Source: Streptomyces kanamyceticus (GTDB lineage: Bacteria > Actinomycetota > Actinomycetes > Streptomycetales > Streptomycetaceae). Taken from it: a DNA stretch of 64,000 bases. Position numbers and translations under genes: made by a program. Each line of letters starts with the position of its first letter. Within the stretch, counting starts at the first letter, position 1. The notes beneath the pieces were generated by a model. The model was not told the origin of the DNA and ran no database searches. It was given only the letters and a program-made list of their open reading frames with translations. Location of the stretch: positions 6,138,001 through 6,202,000 of the forward strand of contig NZ_CP023699.1 of assembly GCF_008704495.1 (NCBI RefSeq). Direction: 5' to 3'. Of this stretch, positions 60,609-64,000 are shown in pieces.

Positions 60609-62723
60609 ATGACGCGCTTCTCGGTTGTCGTCCCCGCCCACCGCGTCCAGGGCTACCTGCGGGAATGCCTGGACTCCGTGCTCACCCAGTCCTTCGGCGA
60701 CCTCGAACTGATCGTCGTCGACGACGCGTCACCCGACGCCTGCGCCGCGATCGCCGGGGAGTATGCGGAGGGCGACGGGCGCGCGCAACTCGTCAGGATC
60801 CCCGCGCGCGCGGGCGTCGGATCCGCCCGCGCCGTCGGCGCCGACCGCGCCACCGGCGACTACCTGCTCTTCCTCGACGGCGACGACCTGCTCCTGCCGG
60901 GCGCCCTGGCGGCCGTCGACGCGGCCCTTCGCGTCCACGAGGACCCGGACGTGCTGCTCTTCGCGCACGAGCGGACCGACTGGTGGGAGAACGTCCGCGC
61001 GGGCGGCGACGACCTCACGGGCGACCCCCTCGCGGCCACCGTCGCCGTCTGGAACCGCGTCTTCCGTCGCCCCTTCTGGCACGAGCGCCGACTGGGCTTC
61101 CCGCAGGGCGCGTACGAGGACGTGGTGCCCGTCCAGCGCGCCACCCTGGACGCGGGCGACGGTGTCGCCGTCCTCGACCGGGCGTGCGTGCGCTGGCGCG
61201 AGCGGCGGGCGGGCAGCTTCGCCAAGACCCCGGGCCGCGCCCACCTCGCGCTCGCCGCGCGGTACGAGGAACTCCTCGCCGCGGCCGACCCGGCGGAGCG
61301 GACCAGGCTCTTCCCGCCCGCGATCGCACACCTGCTCGCCGTCCTGGAGGACCCGGGCCGGATCGGGGAGGCCGACCGGCGCGACTTCTTCCGCGAGGCG
61401 GCCCGCGTCCACCGGACGTACGCGCCGCAGGGCCTCGCGCCCCGCACCCCCGAGGAGAAGGCGCTCGCCACCGCCTCCTGGGGTGCGTACGAGGGGCTGC
61501 GCAGGGCCGAGACCCGGCGCCTTCGCGTCGCCCGCAAGCTGAAGCGGCAGAAGAAGAAGCTCCGCGCCCGCGCCATGAAGGCCGCCTACCGCACCGACCT
61601 GCGCCGCGGCCTGGACCCGGCACTCGCGGTCTACGGCGCCTACTGGAACCGCGGTGTCTCCTGCAATCCCGCCGCGATCCACGCCAAGGCCCGCGAACTC
61701 GCCCCGCACATCAGGGGCGTGTGGGTGGTCTCCAGCCGCAACAAGCACAAGGTGCCCGCGGGTGTCGAGTACGTCATCGAGGGCTCGCGGAGCTACTGGC
61801 GGACCATGGCGAGGGCGACCTACCTGATCAACAACTCCAGCTTCCCCGGCGGGTTCACCAAGCGCCCGGGGCAGGTCTACCTCCAGACCCACCACGGAAC
61901 GCCGCTCAAGAAGATGGGCCTCGACCAGCGCCGCTACCCCGCGGGCACGCACGGCATCAGCTTCCAGAAGGTCCTCGACCACACCGACCAGTGGGACCTC
62001 AGCCTCTCCGCCAACCCGCACTCCACGGAGGTCTGGGAGCGGGTCTACCCCTCGGCGTCCTACCAGGCACTGGAAGCCGGATATCCGCGCAACGACGTGT
62101 ACTTCGGAGTCGATGAGGCCGAAGTGGCGCGTATCCGCGGCGAGTTGGGCGTCGCCGACGGACGCACCGTGCTGCTCTACGCGCCGACGCACCGCGACTA
62201 CCAGAAGGGGTTCCTGCCCCGCGTCGACCTGCGCCGCTTCGTGGAACGGCTCGGCCCGTCGTACGTCGTCCTGGTCCGCGCCCACTACTTCTACGGGGCC
62301 GACGCGGGCCTGGACGACCACCCGCGACTCGTGGACGTCACCGGGCACGCGCGCGTGGAGGACCTCTGCCTGGCCGCCGACGCGCTGGTCACGGACTACT
62401 CGTCGCTGATGTTCGACTACGCCTGCCTGGACCGGCCGATCGTGACGTACGCACCCGACTGGCAGGCCTACCGGCTCGCCAGGGGCACCTACTTCGACCT
62501 GCTCTCGGGGCGTCCCGGCGAGACGCCGGGAGCCGTCGCCACCAGCGAGGAGGAGCTGGCCGCGCTGTTCACGGACGGCGGCTGGGACGCGCCGGACGCG
62601 GCGCGGCTGCGGTCCGCGTTCAGGGACCGGTTCTGCCCCTACGACGACGGAAGAGCCGCCGAACGCGTGGTGCGGCGGCTCTTCCTGAGCGGTGCGCCGG
62701 AGGGCGCCCCTCAGGCCTCGTAG
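60609..62723 (+). CDS. Bifunctional GT2 / CDP-glycerol glycerophosphotransferase
   Basis: 704 residues from ATG 60609. N-terminal GT2 (SVVVPAHRVQGYLRECLDSVLTQSFGDLELIVVDD, LDGDDLLL), C-terminal glycerophosphotransferase (PGQVYLQTHHGTPLKKMGLDQRRY, YPRNDVYF, LVTDYSSLMFDYACLDRP). It closely resembles the protein at 39271-41547 across its length, so the two arose by duplication. A region of basic residues (RRLRVARKLKRQKKKLRARAMK) links the domains, perhaps for membrane or polymer contact. Convergent with the Stealth gene, with a 13-bp overlap of ends. Confidence 0.92.
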   Translation: MTRFSVVVPAHRVQGYLRECLDSVLTQSFGDLELIVVDDASPDACAAIAGEYAEGDGRAQLVRIPARAGVGSARAVGADRATGDYLLFLDGDDLLLPGALAAVDAALRVHEDPDVLLFAHERTDWWENVRAGGDDLTGDPLAATVAVWNRVFRRPFWHERRLGFPQGAYEDVVPVQRATLDAGDGVAVLDRACVRWRERRAGSFAKTPGRAHLALAARYEELLAAADPAERTRLFPPAIAHLLAVLEDPGRIGEADRRDFFREAARVHRTYAPQGLAPRTPEEKALATASWGAYEGLRRAETRRLRVARKLKRQKKKLRARAMKAAYRTDLRRGLDPALAVYGAYWNRGVSCNPAAIHAKARELAPHIRGVWVVSSRNKHKVPAGVEYVIEGSRSYWRTMARATYLINNSSFPGGFTKRPGQVYLQTHHGTPLKKMGLDQRRYPAGTHGISFQKVLDHTDQWDLSLSANPHSTEVWERVYPSASYQALEAGYPRNDVYFGVDEAEVARIRGELGVADGRTVLLYAPTHRDYQKGFLPRVDLRRFVERLGPSYVVLVRAHYFYGADAGLDDHPRLVDVTGHARVEDLCLAADALVTDYSSLMFDYACLDRPIVTYAPDWQAYRLARGTYFDLLSGRPGETPGAVATSEEELAALFTDGGWDAPDAARLRSAFRDRFCPYDDGRAAERVVRRLFLSGAPEGAPQAS

Positions 62724-64000
62724 GGCGAGCGCACCGGGAAGTACGCCGTCAGGAACGAGCGGATGGCGAGTGCCATCTCCTCGTCCGCCACGGCGCTGTC
62801 GGGGGACTCGCCGATGCAGAACGCCGTCTTGTCGCGGCTCTGCAGCAGCCGCCCGAGCCGGGCGTGGTCGTGCCGGTCGCCGATGTCCACGAAGTCGTAC
62901 GCGATGCCGCCGGGCACGGCCCGCCCGGTGAGGTACGCGTAGTGGTGGTGCAGCGAGGAGACCAGGGACAGGTCGCCGACCGAGCGGAAGCGGCTGCGGG
63001 CGGTGTCCTCGGTCTCCGCGGCGAAACGCTCGGTGATCTCCCGCAGGACACTGCGGCGCAGCGCGTAGGGCACGTGGAAGAAGCTGTGCGTCGTGGTGCG
63101 GCCGAACGCCTCGCGCAGCAGCTCCCGGTTGTTCTTCGCCGCCGCCAGATAGCCCTCGTCGTCGGGGGAGACGGGCAGTGCGGGCACGGACGCGGAGGAC
63201 CAGAAGAAGCGGGGCGTGCCGTTGCTGAGGAAGAAGGTCTCCGCGGTGGTGGGGCGCCCGAGGAACATGTCGTCGTTGAAGTAGAGGAAGTGCTCCGACA
63301 GGCCCTCGATGCGGTGCAGTTGGCTCTCGATGGCGTGCGAGTTGAAGGTCGGCAGGCAGCTCTCCGGGTCCGCGAAGAGGTCGCGGTGGTCGACGACGGT
63401 CAGGCCCGGGTGCTCGGCGGCGAGCCAGTCGGGGGTCTGGCCCGCGGTGACCAGGTAGACGTGCCGGATCCAGGGGGCGTACATCGCGATCGAGCGCAGG
63501 CTGAAGCGGAGTTCGTCGCGGTTGCGGAAGCGCACGGCGCCGTTGTCGGCGGAGGCGGGCCCCGCACCGCCGAGCGCGGCGTCGCGTCGGGCGCGCCACT
63601 CGGGGTCGCGGTCGTCGACCCAGGTGTAGACGGCGTCGACGGGGAAGTCCACGTCCTTGACGAGGAGTTCGGTGAACACGTCGAGGGTGGGGTAGGCGCG
63701 GTCGGCCACGCGCAGCGTCGCCGTGGGGGTGAGCGAGGGCAGCTCCGCGCCCGCGAGCGTCGTGCCGAAGGGCGCGCGGAACCCGGCCGCGTCCCGGTTC
63801 CAGAACGCCACCGTGCACGCCTGGCCCGCGCCGTGCCGCAGCGACAGGGTCGTCGTGGTCACCGGCTTGAACAGCTTGACGCCCGCCAACTCGCCGATGG
63901 AGTCGAGCCGTTCGGCGAGCACGGTGCCCGGCGCCGCGTCGCGCGGATTGACCAGCTCGGCGTAGACGGGCTGCCCGCGCAGCGCGCCCGCGAGGGCCTT
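62711..64000 (-). CDS. Stealth-family sugar-phosphate transferase (5' part cut by window edge)
   Basis: The frame continues beyond the window; at least 430 residues are visible, 26 of them upstream of an internal GTG at 63922. Stealth conserved regions are present: DFPVDAVYTWVDDRDPEW (CR1), NRDELRFSLRSIAMYAPWIRHVYLVTAGQTPDWL (CR2), LYFNDDMFLG (CR3) and THSFFHVPYALRRSVL (CR4). These enzymes transfer sugar-1-phosphate to polysaccharides, as in capsule or wall polymers. It agrees with the surrounding glycopolymer genes. Confidence 0.9.
   Translation of the reverse strand, partial: KALAGALRGQPVYAELVNPRDAAPGTVLAERLDSIGELAGVKLFKPVTTTTLSLRHGAGQACTVAFWNRDAAGFRAPFGTTLAGAELPSLTPTATLRVADRAYPTLDVFTELLVKDVDFPVDAVYTWVDDRDPEWRARRDAALGGAGPASADNGAVRFRNRDELRFSLRSIAMYAPWIRHVYLVTAGQTPDWLAAEHPGLTVVDHRDLFADPESCLPTFNSHAIESQLHRIEGLSEHFLYFNDDMFLGRPTTAETFFLSNGTPRFFWSSASVPALPVSPDDEGYLAAAKNNRELLREAFGRTTTHSFFHVPYALRRSVLREITERFAAETEDTARSRFRSVGDLSLVSSLHHHYAYLTGRAVPGGIAYDFVDIGDRHDHARLGRLLQSRDKTAFCIGESPDSAVADEEMALAIRSFLTAYFPVRSPYEA

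Overview
The window looks like a Streptomyces chromosome. GC content and third-codon-position GC are very high, GTG starts and four-base start/stop overlaps are common, and the core order mtnA, mtrA-mtrB-lpqB, comF, hpf, response regulator, alkylation-type DNA glycosylase, secA, NAD-glutamate dehydrogenase, teichoic-acid exporter and galE is the conserved streptomycete core order. No rRNA, tRNA or CRISPR array was found.

Layout. (1) 1-2701, minus: DUF4350, DUF4129 and a multi-pass membrane protein form a small operon, divergent from mtnA (2842-4008). (2) About 4.08-14.75 kb: an integrative and conjugative element of the actinomycete AICE/pSAM2 type, wedged between mtnA and mtrA. It carries int, xis, a RepSA-like initiator, a run of very small membrane and cysteine-pair proteins, a DUF2637/SpdB-like protein, a TraSA/FtsK septal DNA pump, an SCO3933-type regulator, a divergent GntR/KorSA-like repressor with palindromic operators, and an accessory block (acetyltransferase, zinc-ribbon-like protein, HD-domain protein). 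Its right end is non-coding and holds two striking inverted-repeat structures. (3) 14.85-28.9 kb: core chromosome with MtrA/MtrB/LpqB, ComF, the long-form ribosome hibernation factor, a NarL-type regulator, a YcaQ-like glycosylase, an acetyltransferase, SecA, Rv3235-family and DUF6912 proteins. (4) 29.1-39.0 kb: HAD hydrolase, large ATPase-LuxR regulator followed by a 76-77 bp tandem repeat derived from its own 3' end, DJ-1/PfpI protein and the giant NAD-glutamate dehydrogenase. (5) 39.2-64 kb: a cell-wall glycopolymer region. It has three GT2/CDP-glycerol glycerophosphotransferase proteins, the TagG/TagH exporter, galE, two polytopic membrane glycosyltransferase-like proteins and a Stealth-type sugar-phosphate transferase cut by the window edge. 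Between these lie a two-component system flanked by two paralogous mini membrane proteins, an F420/SDR oxidoreductase pair with a TetR regulator, and a MacB/FtsX-type ABC exporter.

How it works together. The element encodes excision/integration (int-xis), rolling-circle-type replication (RepSA), double-stranded DNA transfer (TraSA), spread (Spd-like membrane proteins) and control (KorSA-like plus SCO3933-like). The wall region would make glycerol-phosphate-type polymers with bifunctional cytoplasmic transferases, export them by TagGH and decorate them with lipid-linked sugars. The most interesting points are the precise insertion of the element next to the global regulator gene mtrA, where excision could rebuild a short leader ORF coupled to mtrA; the large inverted repeats at the element's right end; the paralogous mini membrane proteins bracketing a two-component system; and repeat amplification and gene-remnant traces in intergenic DNA.
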